Notes: generated by a model not told the origin, from the sequence alone. A DNA stretch of 64,000 nt from Providencia huaxiensis (GCF_002843235.3 NZ_CP031123.2:1550001-1614000), one strand, 5' to 3'; positions 33,731 through 43,736 are shown, numbered from the stretch's first letter. Program-made: numbers and translations.

Positions 33731-33986
33731 TAAGTGTGAAATGAAGAAAACCAGCGTTCTGGCTGGTTAATCGTGTTGGTTCTTTTTGGGTTCTAAACTC
33801 AGTTTGACTTCATAAATCTTTCGTTTTTCAATGAATTCTATGAGCCATAAGATAGCCAATGAATTCTGGTAATATGCTACAGGTATTCCCACAAAAGTTA
33901 TTGACCGACGTTTGATACCAAACAAGAATATGACGGTATATTGCTTCTATAATTACAGGCTAATTTACTCATATAGATGTGGTCAC
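33731..33986. other. Host DNA between attR and roxA
   Basis: About 256 bp without a gene. It contains the host version of the phage flank with a perfect 7-bp stem (AACCAGC/GCTGGTT, 33750-33769) and a T5 run close after, so a terminator is likely. The roxA promoter should lie in the remaining part, but I cannot pick one with confidence. Confidence 0.55.
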
Positions 33987-35108
33987 ATGGCTTACAAACT
34001 GAATCTTAACTGGCCTGAATTTTTAGAAAAATACTGGCAGAAAAAACCCGTTGTATTGAAAAATGCATTTCCTGATTTTGTCGACCCTATCACACCGGAT
34101 GAACTGGCTGGCTTGGCCATGGAGTCGGAAGTTGACAGCCGCCTAGTCAGCTTTATTGATAATAAATGGGAAGCGAGTCACGGCCCGTTTGAAGATTTCA
34201 GCGAACTAGGCGAAAAAGGATGGTCACTATTGGTGCAAGCGGTCAACCATTGGCATATACCAGCGGCCGAACTAGTGAAACCGTTTCGTGTACTGCCCGA
34301 GTGGCGTCTTGATGATTTGATGATCTCCTATTCAGTGCCTGAAGGTGGTGTTGGGCCTCATATTGATAACTATGATGTTTTTATCATACAAGGTATGGGA
34401 CGCCGCCGCTGGCGTGTGGGCGATGCCCTACCGATGCGTCAGTTCTGCTCACATCCGGCATTATTACATGTCGACCCATTTGAACCGATTATTGACGTGG
34501 AAATGGCACCAGGAGATATTCTGTATATTCCGCCGGGATTCCCTCACGATGGTTTCACTTTCGAAGATACCATGAACTATTCTGTCGGCTTTCGCGGGCC
34601 GACTGGTCGTGATCTGCTGAGCAGTTTTGCAGACTATGCGCTAGAACAGGATTTGGGTGGCATAAATTATGGCGATCCTGACCTCACGGTGACTGAAAAT
34701 ACAGGTACCATGGAACCTCATGAGGTTGAACGTCTACGAGCCATGATGATTGAAATGATCAACAAGCCGGATGATTTTGAACAGTGGTTAGGCCGTTTTG
34801 CAACGACTCTACGTCATGAGCTGGATATTGCACCCTCAGATCCGCCATATCAACCGGAAGAAGTGCTAAGTGTGTTAAATGACGGTCAAAAACTGATCCG
34901 ACTGAGCGGCTTGCGAGTGATGCGTATCAATGAGCACTTTTTTGTGAATTCGGAAGGCTGGATTACCACAGAAACAAAGGGTGCAGATGCATTGTGCCAG
35001 CTTACGGAAGTCGGCATCAATGAACTCGGTGAAGCACTGGAGAGCCCTGCTTTTATCGCGCAATTAACCGAATTTATCAATCAAGGATATTGGTATTTCG
35101 AAGAGTAA
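33987..35108 (+). CDS. roxA: Ribosomal protein uL16 arginine hydroxylase RoxA (YcfD)
   Basis: RoxA is a 2-oxoglutarate/Fe(II) oxygenase that hydroxylates an arginine of ribosomal protein uL16. From ATG 33987 the protein has 373 residues, the length of E. coli YcfD. The iron ligands fall at H125, D127 (GPHIDNYD) and H187 (PPGFPHDG), the same positions as in E. coli, within a JmjC fold. A C-terminal winged-helix dimerisation part follows. The frame is open back to 33912, but those 25 residues are not family-like. Confidence 0.96.
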   Translation: MAYKLNLNWPEFLEKYWQKKPVVLKNAFPDFVDPITPDELAGLAMESEVDSRLVSFIDNKWEASHGPFEDFSELGEKGWSLLVQAVNHWHIPAAELVKPFRVLPEWRLDDLMISYSVPEGGVGPHIDNYDVFIIQGMGRRRWRVGDALPMRQFCSHPALLHVDPFEPIIDVEMAPGDILYIPPGFPHDGFTFEDTMNYSVGFRGPTGRDLLSSFADYALEQDLGGINYGDPDLTVTENTGTMEPHEVERLRAMMIEMINKPDDFEQWLGRFATTLRHELDIAPSDPPYQPEEVLSVLNDGQKLIRLSGLRVMRINEHFFVNSEGWITTETKGADALCQLTEVGINELGEALESPAFIAQLTEFINQGYWYFEE

Positions 35109-35130
35109 GTCGCACCTGCCCAACAAGATA

Positions 35131-35154
35131 AAACACCTGCTAATGGGTGTTTTG
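35131..35154 (+). terminator. Terminator after roxA
   Basis: AAAACACC (35131-35138) pairs with GGTGTTTT (35147-35154), 22 bp past the stop codon, with the T run inside the stem end. Confidence 0.8.
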
Positions 35155-35356
35155 TCTCGGCTCATCTAGAAAAATATCTCTTTCAGATTTCAGAAATTTC
35201 TACAGGTAAAAAGAAAGAAAAACCCATTAACCAAGTTTATCCCTTCGGTCCTTGTGCTTTTGCCAGTTTTTAGGTTTTATCTGTTATCTAATAAAAGTCA
35301 AATAGGCTAGTTTTAGTCATTATCTTACTTAGTGGTACTAATGTTCGGAGTTAAAA

Positions 35357-36982
35357 ATGACAGTTTCTACTCGGCTAGTCAGCGGCTTATTATTCGCAAC
35401 ACTTTTGGCTTCTCAACACGTGCGTGCTGATGCTGAAACTAAACTAAATAAAGATGTTAAGCTAAATCACGCAACCGTATTTTTACGTGGTGCTGAATTA
35501 GATAACACCGTGACACTGTCACTTAATAAGGGGGCGAACTCGGTCATCCTCACCAATATCGCAAGTAATATTGACCCGCGTACGCTATCGATTGATCTTG
35601 AACAGGATGATGTGGTTATTCGCTCCGTTAATATCCAAAATATAGCAACAGAAGCTAATTATCCAATGGCTATTGCTGAACTTTTGGATCAGAAAAAACA
35701 ATTAAGCCAGCAGATAGAGACATTGAATATTGCAATTAAAGTCGGTGAAGAACAATTAAATTTATTGAAAGATCACCGCTTTTTTGGGGAAAATACAGCG
35801 AAAACCCTAGAAGAATCAGCCCAGAAATTAAATTTTATTCGTCAGCAGATGTCTAATATTTTACAAGAGCAACAAAAAAACCAGTTGGAATTAGTTGAAC
35901 TACAAGAAAAAGCTACGTTATTGCAGGCAAAAATTGATGAAAAAATGCCCTCTTCAATTGGTGAACAGACCCAAATTGTCTTGTCTATCGATGCGCAAAA
36001 ACCGGTGACAGCAGAGTTGCAAATTTCTTATTTAACACCTGATGCGGCTTGGTCTCCAAGTTACGATATCCGCAGCCTGAATTCGCAATCCCCTATTGTT
36101 TTAACGTACAAAGCGGACATAGTGCAAAATACAGGCATTGATTGGGATAAAGTTAATTTAACACTTTCAACGATTAACCCGTCTAAAAATATCACGCCTT
36201 CTGTCTTACAGCCTTGGCGCTTGTCCGTTTATGATAATAACGCTCAAATAACACGCCAGGCTCGAATGAAAATGCCAGCAGCGCCAATAGCAATGTATGA
36301 AGAAAGCAGTGTCAGTGAGAAAAAAACAATAAATTCAGGTGTTTCAGATTTTGTAACTACATCTAACAATGGTGTCAATTTAAATTACCAAATTGCCCTG
36401 CCTTACTCCCTGAAAAGCACGATCAAACCGAATTCGCTCACCATTAAACAACAAAATATTGATGTAAAATACAAATATACTGCCACGCCAAAATTGACTG
36501 AAGAAGTATTCTTACAAGCGAATGTTGAAGATTGGCAATCACTTAACTTATTGAATGGAAATGCTAATGTATATTACGGAAATACGTATGTAGGCAATTT
36601 TATAGTCAATGCCAATCAATTGGTTGACACATTGAGCGTTCCTTTTGGTGTTGATAAGAGTATTCAAGTCTCTCGTGAATCAAATGAAAAGATGAAGAAA
36701 AAACCGAGTTTTATGGGGTCGACTATTCAACAAACAGAAAGTTACTTGGTCAAAGTAAAAAACATGCATACGAAACCCATTGAATTGACTGTTTATGACC
36801 AAATTCCAGTGAGTGAGGACAGCGATATAAAAGTATCTGCAATAGAGGATAAAAATGCGGTTACCAATAAAAGCACTGGTGAAATAACATGGGATATTGC
36901 CTTAGAACCGAATGAAGAAAAGCAAATTTCATTTAGTTATTCGTTGAGCTACCCAAAAGATAAACAGATATTAGGGTTGTAA
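35357..36982 (+). CDS. MuiA-like protein (DUF4140/DUF4139)
   Basis: The 541-residue exported protein has a signal peptide (to VRADAE near 25) and an N-terminal DUF4140 domain (about 30-130: ATVFLRGAELDNTVTLSLN) that continues into a coiled coil to about 190. The C-terminal DUF4139 beta domain (about 215-541) carries LQISYLTPDAAWSPSYDIR and the closing WDIALEPNEEKQISFSYSLSYPK. The family is named after the MuiA mucoidy inhibitor; its mechanism is unknown. It sits alone between roxA and ydfG. Confidence 0.88.
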   Translation: MTVSTRLVSGLLFATLLASQHVRADAETKLNKDVKLNHATVFLRGAELDNTVTLSLNKGANSVILTNIASNIDPRTLSIDLEQDDVVIRSVNIQNIATEANYPMAIAELLDQKKQLSQQIETLNIAIKVGEEQLNLLKDHRFFGENTAKTLEESAQKLNFIRQQMSNILQEQQKNQLELVELQEKATLLQAKIDEKMPSSIGEQTQIVLSIDAQKPVTAELQISYLTPDAAWSPSYDIRSLNSQSPIVLTYKADIVQNTGIDWDKVNLTLSTINPSKNITPSVLQPWRLSVYDNNAQITRQARMKMPAAPIAMYEESSVSEKKTINSGVSDFVTTSNNGVNLNYQIALPYSLKSTIKPNSLTIKQQNIDVKYKYTATPKLTEEVFLQANVEDWQSLNLLNGNANVYYGNTYVGNFIVNANQLVDTLSVPFGVDKSIQVSRESNEKMKKKPSFMGSTIQQTESYLVKVKNMHTKPIELTVYDQIPVSEDSDIKVSAIEDKNAVTNKSTGEITWDIALEPNEEKQISFSYSLSYPKDKQILGL

Positions 36983-37057
36983 CAATTTTTGTAGTTCTTT
37001 TTCGATGGCGTTAGAATAAACCCACACTGACACGACAATTATAACTATGAGGTTTCC

Positions 37058-37807
37058 ATGATTATTTTAGTAACAGGTGCTTCTTCTGGTTTTGGTGAAT
37101 CAATTGCCCGCAGATTTATCAAACATAATTACACCGTTATTGGAACAGGACGTAGAACTGAGCGTTTAGATGCTCTCCATCAAGAGTTAGGTGATAAATT
37201 TTACCCTTTAACATTGGATATCCAAGATAGAACAGCCATCCAAGATGCGATTGCAAGTTTACCTGCACACCTCAAACATATTGATATTTTAGTTAATAAT
37301 GCCGGTTTGGCTTTAGGCTTAGAACCGGCGTTTGATGCCAATCCTGACGATTGGGATGTGATGATTAATACGAATACCAAAGGTTTAGTTAATATGACTT
37401 ACGAGGTATTGCAAGTCATGGTTGCTAATAACCACGGTCATATTATTAATATTGGCTCAACTGCAGCGAGCTGGCCTTACAAAGGTGGTAATGTTTATGG
37501 TGCAACCAAAGCCTTTGTGAAACAATTTTCACTTGGCTTGCGTGCTGATTTACAAGGGAAAAAAATTCGAGTTACCGATATCGAGCCGGGCCTCGTTGGT
37601 GGTACAGAGTTCTCAAATATTCGCTTTAAAGGGGATGACGATAAAGCAGCTAGCACTTATCAAGGCGCAGATGCTCTGACCCCTGAAGATATTGCTGAAA
37701 CAGTTTATTGGGTTGCTACTCTACCGGCTCACATGAATGTAAATACATTAGAATTGATGCCTGTTTGCCAAACTTTTGCTGGTTTAACCGTATATAAACA
37801 ACTTTAA
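37058..37807 (+). CDS. ydfG: NADP-dependent 3-hydroxy acid dehydrogenase YdfG
   Basis: The 249-residue short-chain dehydrogenase has the cofactor motif TGASSGFG (7-14) and an Arg at 32-33 (GRR) that favours NADP. NNAG and the catalytic Ser-Tyr-Lys (IGSTAAS; YGATK) are also present. It matches E. coli YdfG nearly throughout (EPGLVGGTEFSN, RFKGDDDKA). The enzyme oxidises serine, allo-threonine and 3-hydroxy acids, and reduces malonic semialdehyde in pyrimidine breakdown. The gene starts 75 bp after the MuiA-like gene. Confidence 0.96.
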   Translation: MIILVTGASSGFGESIARRFIKHNYTVIGTGRRTERLDALHQELGDKFYPLTLDIQDRTAIQDAIASLPAHLKHIDILVNNAGLALGLEPAFDANPDDWDVMINTNTKGLVNMTYEVLQVMVANNHGHIINIGSTAASWPYKGGNVYGATKAFVKQFSLGLRADLQGKKIRVTDIEPGLVGGTEFSNIRFKGDDDKAASTYQGADALTPEDIAETVYWVATLPAHMNVNTLELMPVCQTFAGLTVYKQL

Positions 37808-37889
37808 TTTTTAGTACTATTCTATACAGACGTACTGATACACTTTTAGCTATACTGGGATTATCGGTCCTGTTTGGTAAGGAATTTAC

Positions 37890-38261
37890 ATGAATTCACA
37901 TAAAATGTTGAAAACTGGCTTAACTGCAATATGTTTCTGTCTCCCTTTACTTTGGGCTACATCATCTTCCGCTGCACAATCAACGACATCATGTACTGCA
38001 GGCAGTACGTGTGTTTCAGTAGGTCAAGGTGATGACTCTCTTAATAAAGAGCAAGCGCGCCAAGAAAAGGAACAATGGGATGATACCCGTATGTTGCGCA
38101 AAAAGGTTAATACTCGTACCGAAAAAGAGTTTGATAAAGTAGATCAGGCTTTTGATGCAAAAGATAAATGCGAGAAAAGCCTCAATCTAAATGCTTACTG
38201 GGAACCGAGCACTAAACGTTGCCTTGACGTAAGTAATGGCCGTCCAATTAATAATCCATAA
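37890..38261 (+). CDS. ynfB: YnfB family protein (DUF1283)
   Basis: The 123-residue secreted protein has a signal peptide (to SSSAAQ near 30). The DUF1283 body carries [20 protein letters not shown], cited in part, and ends in [13 protein letters not shown]. The family is conserved in enterobacteria and has no known role. YnfD follows closely, as in E. coli. Confidence 0.92.
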   Translation: MNSHKMLKTGLTAICFCLPLLWATSSSAAQSTTSCTAGSTCVSVGQGDDSLNKEQARQEKEQWDDTRMLRKKVNTRTEKEFDKVDQAFDAKDKCEKSLNLNAYWEPSTKRCLDVSNGRPINNP

Positions 38262-38303
38262 CCTTATAGGTTGTTTTATGGAGCTGTTGATCAAGGAGAG
38301 AAG

Positions 38304-38537
38304 ATGAAAAAGAAATTATTGTTACCCTTATTTGCACTGGTGCTAGCACCAGCTTTCGCGCAAGCTTCATGTGAAAGCGTAATTGAGGAAATCAAACAAA
38401 AGATTATCAATAATGGTGTTCCTGCAGATAACTTTAGTTTGGTTGCAGTGCCTAATGATGAAGTTGACGCGTCTAAAGGCCAAGTCGTCGGCCACTGCCA
38501 AAATGATTCTTATAAAATCATTTATACCCGTCATTAA
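38304..38537 (+). CDS. ynfD: YnfD-like protein (DUF1161)
   Basis: From ATG 38304, preceded by AAGGAGAG, the 77-residue protein has a signal peptide ending at AFAQA. A DUF1161 domain follows: SCESVIEEIKQKIINNGVP and VVGHCQNDSYKIIYTR with two Cys that may pair. Function is unknown. An in-frame upstream ATG (38271) lacks a ribosome-binding site. A strong terminator follows. Confidence 0.9.
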   Translation: MKKKLLLPLFALVLAPAFAQASCESVIEEIKQKIINNGVPADNFSLVAVPNDEVDASKGQVVGHCQNDSYKIIYTRH

Positions 38538-38559
38538 TTATAAGTTATAAGTAAAAAAC

Positions 38560-38591
38560 AGGGCGCTACTCATGATGGCGCCCTATTTTTT
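38560..38591 (+). terminator. Terminator after ynfD
   Basis: AGGGCGC (38560-38566) pairs with GCGCCCT (38578-38584), followed by ATTTTTTG. It separates ynfBD from the convergent ynfK. Confidence 0.9.
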
Positions 38592-38621
38592 GATTAATAA
38601 CTTACTTAGTTCGTAACGTGC

Positions 38622-39296
38622 TTAGTTAGGAATGGTAATAAGTTCTTGTAGTTTATCTGTATTAAGGTAATGCCCTAACTCTCTTTCTTCTGGCCGCAAT
38701 AAATACGGGATCTCCCCAATTAATGGTGCCTTAATATGATGTTGTAACCGTTCAATGATTTGTGCGTAGTGCGCCAATCCTGGATTGATGCGGTTTGCCA
38801 TCCAACCAATTAATGGTAAGCCATCAGCTCGAATTGCATCCGCTGTTAGTAATGCGTGATTAACACAACCATGTTGAATGCCGACGACTAAGATCACACC
38901 AACAGGTTGACCTTTTAACCAGTCTGCATAAAAAGTATTGTCATCAAGTAGATAGCGCCATCCCCCATTACCCTCGATAACAACCATGTCACATTGATGA
39001 TGTAAATGGTCTAGACCATGCTTTATTTTATTAAAATCAATGCTATTTTCATGGCTGTAATTGTCTGTAATACGCACAGGGTTAACTTCATCATAAGAAA
39101 CAAGGTCTTTAGAAACACTGTGGATGAGTAATGCATCTTTATTTCTGATTCCTTCAGGGGTATCAATGCATTGATCTGCAATAGGCTTATAGCCCACTGC
39201 TTTAATTCCTTGGTTATTTAGTGCTTGCAAGATGGCAAGCGTCGATACTGTCTTCCCGACATCTGTATCTGTCCCGGTAACAAATAGATTGATCAT
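38622..39296 (-). CDS. ynfK: Dethiobiotin synthetase paralogue (YnfK/BioD2)
   Basis: The 224-residue P-loop enzyme has the BioD Walker A TGTDTDVGKT (7-16), the GYKPIA substrate segment and the VIEGNGGW motif. In canonical BioD the last reads EGAGG, so this belongs to the BioD2 (YnfK) paralogue group, which sits beside mlc in E. coli as here. BioD closes the ureido ring of biotin from diaminopelargonate, CO2 and ATP. Whether the paralogue does the same in vivo is uncertain. Confidence 0.92.
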   Translation of the reverse strand: MINLFVTGTDTDVGKTVSTLAILQALNNQGIKAVGYKPIADQCIDTPEGIRNKDALLIHSVSKDLVSYDEVNPVRITDNYSHENSIDFNKIKHGLDHLHHQCDMVVIEGNGGWRYLLDDNTFYADWLKGQPVGVILVVGIQHGCVNHALLTADAIRADGLPLIGWMANRINPGLAHYAQIIERLQHHIKAPLIGEIPYLLRPEERELGHYLNTDKLQELITIPN

Positions 39297-39438
39297 GGTC
39301 TTTTTCTATCCTGAAGTGACAGACTTATACAGCAATAAGCTGCAAAAATGATATGGATTCAGTTTATTGGAATGGGTAAGTGAGAAGTTTGCGTTAGCTC
39401 AATTTTGTGTACGATAGTATAAATATTATCGAATTGTT

Positions 39439-40650
39439 TTAACCTTGTAATAGTTGTAGTAGCAGTGAACCATCATATAATGCTCTCTGTATTAATGATG
39501 TTTCACTCTCCTTTACTGTAAATAAAGATTTTTCTATCGATAAATTGGATGAATACAGAGGAACTGCGTATTTATTTATATGGTCATGTAAACATTTTAA
39601 AAACAGCTCAGAACCTTGATTCAAAGGTGAATTGACTAAAATTAACTCACTACCAAATAAATTCACCATCAGTGCTAATGGTTTAGCTAATTGCTGGGCA
39701 ACTTGATTAATAAGGTAAACACAAAGTCTGTCGTTTAATGTTGCTCCAGCGCAAATTTTTTCAATTGAAATATCGTGTTGATGCAAAAAAGAATCAGGGT
39801 AGTTTATTAGGAAATTATTAGCTTGCCGCAATATTGCAGGAATGGACGTTTTTGTTTCTAAGCAATCGTTGCTACCGCAATAGCAAAAGTTATGTTGGTA
39901 TGGCTCACATTGGGTATGGCCAAACAAAATAGGTCGACGGGTATTCGCATCTAAGGCTGTTCCATGGTTTAACACCATGACATTAATAACATCTTGTAGC
40001 TGTAAGTAAATGATGTTTTTTGCTTTTCTTTTCTCCTGATGAGAAAAGTGGTCCATTAACGCCAACGCATCGACTGGCGGATGTAAATAGGTGGGTAAAC
40101 CCGTTTGCTTGGTAAGGTGTTCCGCAATGGCCAATTGATGGATTTTAAAAGAAGGATGCTGATAAATAACACCGGTATGGGGATCTAAAATACCATCAAT
40201 AAGAATGCTAATGGCGGTGACTCTTTCTAATATGTTTTGATGACTAGCAAAAAATTGACTAATTAATTCAGAAAGTGAATCCATAAATTCGCTATTCCCT
40301 AGCGGTGTAAATGGATATTCTGTTTGCGCTAAGGTAACCGCATTAATTTCTTTCAGGGAAATGGTAAGTTTCTGCTCTTCAATACGGATCGCTAGAAATT
40401 GCCACCCTTCACTTTCAATCACTAGCCCTATCGCTGGGCGTCCACGTAAACCGAGTACAGGAAACTCTAATTCTTTGATTAAGTGGGCATCCATAAGCTC
40501 GCGTGTAATTTTAGTGATACTTGCAGGCGCAAGCTGTGCTTGTTTTGATAAGGCAATACGCGAAATTGGACCATGCTGATCAATGATACGATATACAATC
40601 CCCGTATTTAATTGTTTGATTTGGTCAATATGGCCTGTTTGATTCACCAT
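39439..40650 (-). CDS. mlc: Global glucose-PTS repressor Mlc (DgsA)
   Basis: The 403-residue ROK-family regulator has an N-terminal winged helix (about 20-85: RIDQHGPISRIALSK region) and a ROK body. The zinc-binding Cys cluster FCYCGSNDCLETKTS lies near 245-260. Mlc represses ptsG, manXYZ, malT and ptsHI, and is sequestered at the membrane by dephosphorylated EIICB-Glc through its C-terminal helices. Neighbours ynfK and ynfL are the same as in E. coli, confirming orthology. Confidence 0.94.
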   Translation of the reverse strand: MVNQTGHIDQIKQLNTGIVYRIIDQHGPISRIALSKQAQLAPASITKITRELMDAHLIKELEFPVLGLRGRPAIGLVIESEGWQFLAIRIEEQKLTISLKEINAVTLAQTEYPFTPLGNSEFMDSLSELISQFFASHQNILERVTAISILIDGILDPHTGVIYQHPSFKIHQLAIAEHLTKQTGLPTYLHPPVDALALMDHFSHQEKRKAKNIIYLQLQDVINVMVLNHGTALDANTRRPILFGHTQCEPYQHNFCYCGSNDCLETKTSIPAILRQANNFLINYPDSFLHQHDISIEKICAGATLNDRLCVYLINQVAQQLAKPLALMVNLFGSELILVNSPLNQGSELFLKCLHDHINKYAVPLYSSNLSIEKSLFTVKESETSLIQRALYDGSLLLQLLQG

Positions 40651-40741
40651 GGTAATAATTCAATTCCTTTATAAAGCAATGAGTTATTATGCCTTAATCT
40701 GTGTATGAATGATTTCGTTTGCATTGAAAGTGTGAGCTTAC

Positions 40742-41653
40742 TCACTTTTGTTGACCAACAATATTGGCCATCAAAAGATTTGTTAATTTTTTGGCGACAG
40801 CAGGTAATGCTCTACGCGTATTGTAGACTAACCAGACTTCAGATGAAGCATTAATATTTGTGAGTTTTAAGTATTTCACACCATCAATTTTCATACGTGT
40901 GAATGATTCTGTAATTACGGAAATTCCCATACCTGCGGCAACTAACCCCAAGATAGTCATTGCTTCCCCTGCTTCTTGAGAAATGGTCGGTACCACCCCT
41001 GCAGATGTTAACAATTGGTTTATTTCATCATATAACGCAGTACCGACATCACGTTCAAAGAAAATAAAAGGATAATCAGCAAGCTGTTGAATATCGACAC
41101 CAACATCAATAAATTCTAACAATGGGTGCCCTTCATAGACAGCGACCATAAATGGCTCTTTAAATAATAGCTGGTAATCCAATTGTTCTGGTAACACCGT
41201 ATTTCTCATAATGCCGAAATCAATTCGCCCCGTAATTAATGGTGCAATCTGTTGTTTCGTATTCATTTGGTGCATATGAATAGAAACCTCTGGGTATGTT
41301 TCCCGATATTGCCGTAAACTCATTGTGACCTTGTGCATAAACGGCGTAGTTGAAGTAAATCCAATGGATAACTCCCCAAGTTCGCCTTTTTCCATGCGAG
41401 CCGCTTTTGTCGCAGCTGCATCGACTTGCGCTAAAATTTGATACGCTTCTTTTAAAAACATCGTGCCTGCTGGCGTTAAGGCAACATTTCGGTTATTCCT
41501 TTCTAACAGTTTTGCATTAATTTTCTCTTCAAGTATTTGTATTTGTTGGCTTAACGGGGGCTGTGAAATATGTAAACGTTCAGCAGCCTTGCCAAAATGG
41601 AGCTCTTCAGCGACAGCAATAAAGTACCGCAGGTGCCTAAGTTCTATACTCAT
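40742..41653 (-). CDS. ynfL: LysR family regulator YnfL
   Basis: The 303-residue protein has the LysR N-terminal helix-turn-helix (LRYFIAVAEELHFGKAAERL, then HISQPPLSQQIQILEE) and a periplasmic-binding-like effector domain. It is divergent from the ynfM transporter gene, 124 bp away, which it presumably controls. The intergenic palindrome at 41686-41700 is a candidate binding site. The inducer is unknown. Confidence 0.92.
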   Translation of the reverse strand: MSIELRHLRYFIAVAEELHFGKAAERLHISQPPLSQQIQILEEKINAKLLERNNRNVALTPAGTMFLKEAYQILAQVDAAATKAARMEKGELGELSIGFTSTTPFMHKVTMSLRQYRETYPEVSIHMHQMNTKQQIAPLITGRIDFGIMRNTVLPEQLDYQLLFKEPFMVAVYEGHPLLEFIDVGVDIQQLADYPFIFFERDVGTALYDEINQLLTSAGVVPTISQEAGEAMTILGLVAAGMGISVITESFTRMKIDGVKYLKLTNINASSEVWLVYNTRRALPAVAKKLTNLLMANIVGQQK

Positions 41654-41685
41654 CGTTTTCTCGATATCATTGATATGTTTAAAAT

Positions 41686-41700
41686 ATCATTGTTAATGAT
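41686..41700. promoter_or_regulatory. Palindrome in ynfL-ynfM intergenic region
   Basis: ATCATT (41686-41691) is inverted as AATGAT (41695-41700) around GTT. Overlapping GATATCATTGATAT repeats lie just to the left. Size and place suit a LysR-type regulator site. Confidence 0.5.
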
Positions 41701-41777
41701 TAATATATTAGACAAAAAAATAGAAAGTTTCTATTCTTTGATCGAAATCAAACGTGTTGGTATGACAAGGAATATAC

Positions 41778-43049
41778 ATGGAACACTCACAGAATAGTCT
41801 TACATCTGAGCAACCTAACGAAGGAATAAGGGCACCCCAGCAAGGAAATACCACACCAAAAAAACATTACATACAAAGAGATGATGCGCTGTATTTACGT
41901 GTGACTTTATCTTTTTTTACGGTGGGTTTTGCCACATTTGCATTACTGTATTTTGTGCAGCCAATTTTGCCTATGCTGTCAGAGGATTTTAATATTTCCC
42001 CTGCCACTGCAAGCTTGTCATTATCACTGAGTACTGGCTTGATGGCATTAGGTTTATTAATTACAGGGCCAATTTCAGATGCAATAGGTCGAAAAAATGT
42101 GATGGTGATTGCATTGACCTGTGCCGCATTATTTACGCTACTTAGTTCCGTCATGCAGAGTTGGCAAGGGATCTTAATTGCGAGAGCATTAGTTGGTTTG
42201 TCGCTAAGTGGTGTTGCCGCGGTTGCAATGACCTATTTAAGCGAAGAGATCCATCCAAGCTATGTTGCACTATCCATGGGCTTATATATTAGTGGTAATT
42301 CATTGGGTGGAATGAGTGGCCGTTTGGTGACGGGAGTGATCGCTGATTTTTATTCATGGCGTGTTGCCGTGGTAATTTTAGGTTCGTTAGCTTTGATCGC
42401 GGCTATTGGCTTTTGGCGCTTATTGCCCCCTTCTCAGCACTTTCGGGCGAGTTCTTTAAAACCTAAGAATCTGTGGGTTAATTTGCATCTACACTTTAGA
42501 GACAAAGGCTTACCTTTTCTATTTATTGAAGGCTTTGTTTTGATGGGGGGCTTTGTCACAATGTACAACTACATTGGATATCGCTTACTTGAAGCGCCTT
42601 ACTCTTTTTCTCAGTCTACTGTCGGCTTGTTATCCGTTATTTATTTAACAGGGACTTACAGTGCGACTAAAACAGGAAGCCTAATTCACAAATATGGACT
42701 TGGACAAGTACTCATAGCGTCCATCTGTATGATGTTAGTTGGTATTTTAGTCACATTACATTCAAATGTTTGGTTAGTTTTACTTGGAATGACAATACTG
42801 ACAACGGGTTTTTTTGCAGCACACTCTGTAGCTAGTAGCTGGGTGGGACGCAGAGCTAAACGAGCACGTGGCCAAGCGTCTTCCTTGTATTTATTTAGTT
42901 ATTACGCAGGGTCAAGTATTGCAGGTACGGTTGGTGGCTTATTTTGGCAACACTTCGGTTGGAATGGAGTTGCTTTATTTATCGCTGGAATATTATTTAT
43001 CGGCATTATCATTGCTTGCCGTTTGAAATCAATTTGTTATAACCAATAG
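41778..43049 (+). CDS. ynfM: MFS transporter YnfM
   Basis: The 423-residue protein has about 35 polar residues before twelve membrane helices. Drug:H+ antiporter-type motifs are visible: TGPISDAIGRKNVMV between helices 2 and 3 (motif A) and SGVAAVAMTYLSEEI near helix 4. E. coli YnfM is related to arabinose-exporting permeases, but its physiological substrate is uncertain. AAGGAA precedes the ATG. Confidence 0.92.
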   Translation: MEHSQNSLTSEQPNEGIRAPQQGNTTPKKHYIQRDDALYLRVTLSFFTVGFATFALLYFVQPILPMLSEDFNISPATASLSLSLSTGLMALGLLITGPISDAIGRKNVMVIALTCAALFTLLSSVMQSWQGILIARALVGLSLSGVAAVAMTYLSEEIHPSYVALSMGLYISGNSLGGMSGRLVTGVIADFYSWRVAVVILGSLALIAAIGFWRLLPPSQHFRASSLKPKNLWVNLHLHFRDKGLPFLFIEGFVLMGGFVTMYNYIGYRLLEAPYSFSQSTVGLLSVIYLTGTYSATKTGSLIHKYGLGQVLIASICMMLVGILVTLHSNVWLVLLGMTILTTGFFAAHSVASSWVGRRAKRARGQASSLYLFSYYAGSSIAGTVGGLFWQHFGWNGVALFIAGILFIGIIIACRLKSICYNQ

Positions 43050-43133
43050 GTTAGGAACTAATAAAGGTTAAGCTACCGCTCCTCCTCGTGATTAGTAGAT
43101 GATGAAAATGTCTATTAATTACGAGGAAACTCA

Positions 43134-43712
43134 ATGAAACCATTCTCACTAAAACTATTTTTATTTGCATCATTGCTCTTTTGTTGTAGTTCTTTTGTTT
43201 GGTCCCATGGCTATGTCGAATCCCCTGAAAGTCGCTCATATTACTGCAAACAAGGTATAAATACTCACTGTGGGCCAGTGCAATATGAGCCGCAATCGAT
43301 TGAAGGCCAAAAAGGCTTCCCCCAATACGGCCCAGCTGATGGAAAAATTGCTAGCGCTGGTATTGGTGCTTTTTCTCCCTTAGACATACAAACTACGAAC
43401 CGATGGAAACGGGTTATTTTAAATTCACCTAATGTTAAGTTTAAATGGCGCATCACGGCAAAACATAAAACGACAAAATGGGAATATTTCATAACTAAGC
43501 CTGACTGGCAGCCAAATGCCCTATTATCGCGTAATCAATTTACACTAACCCCATTTTGTAAATTTGAACGTGTAGAAACTCCAGGGGAAATTGTGGAACA
43601 CAACTGTGTATTACCGAAAAATCAAAAAGGTTACCATGTAATCTTAGCCATTTGGACGATATATGATACACCAAATGCATTTTACCAAGTCATTGATACA
43701 GAAATAAATTAA
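43134..43712 (+). CDS. AA10 lytic polysaccharide monooxygenase
   Basis: The 192-residue secreted copper enzyme has a signal peptide cleaved before H25 (VWS-HGYVESP). That exposes the N-terminal His which, with H111 (TAKHKTTKWEYF), forms the copper histidine brace. F183 (NAFYQVID) fits the axial position. These match CBP21-type chitin-active enzymes, which cleave crystalline chitin oxidatively. No carbohydrate-binding module is attached, and no chitinase is near. It lies between ynfM and tus, a place not occupied by such a gene in E. coli. Confidence 0.92.
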   Translation: MKPFSLKLFLFASLLFCCSSFVWSHGYVESPESRSYYCKQGINTHCGPVQYEPQSIEGQKGFPQYGPADGKIASAGIGAFSPLDIQTTNRWKRVILNSPNVKFKWRITAKHKTTKWEYFITKPDWQPNALLSRNQFTLTPFCKFERVETPGEIVEHNCVLPKNQKGYHVILAIWTIYDTPNAFYQVIDTEIN

Positions 43713-43736
43713 CGTAAAAGTAAAGTTATATACAAG

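Noticed and set aside
33912..33986. N-terminal extension of RoxA
   Set aside because: The 25 extra residues are not similar to the family, and the active-site residues fall at their standard numbers only from ATG 33987.
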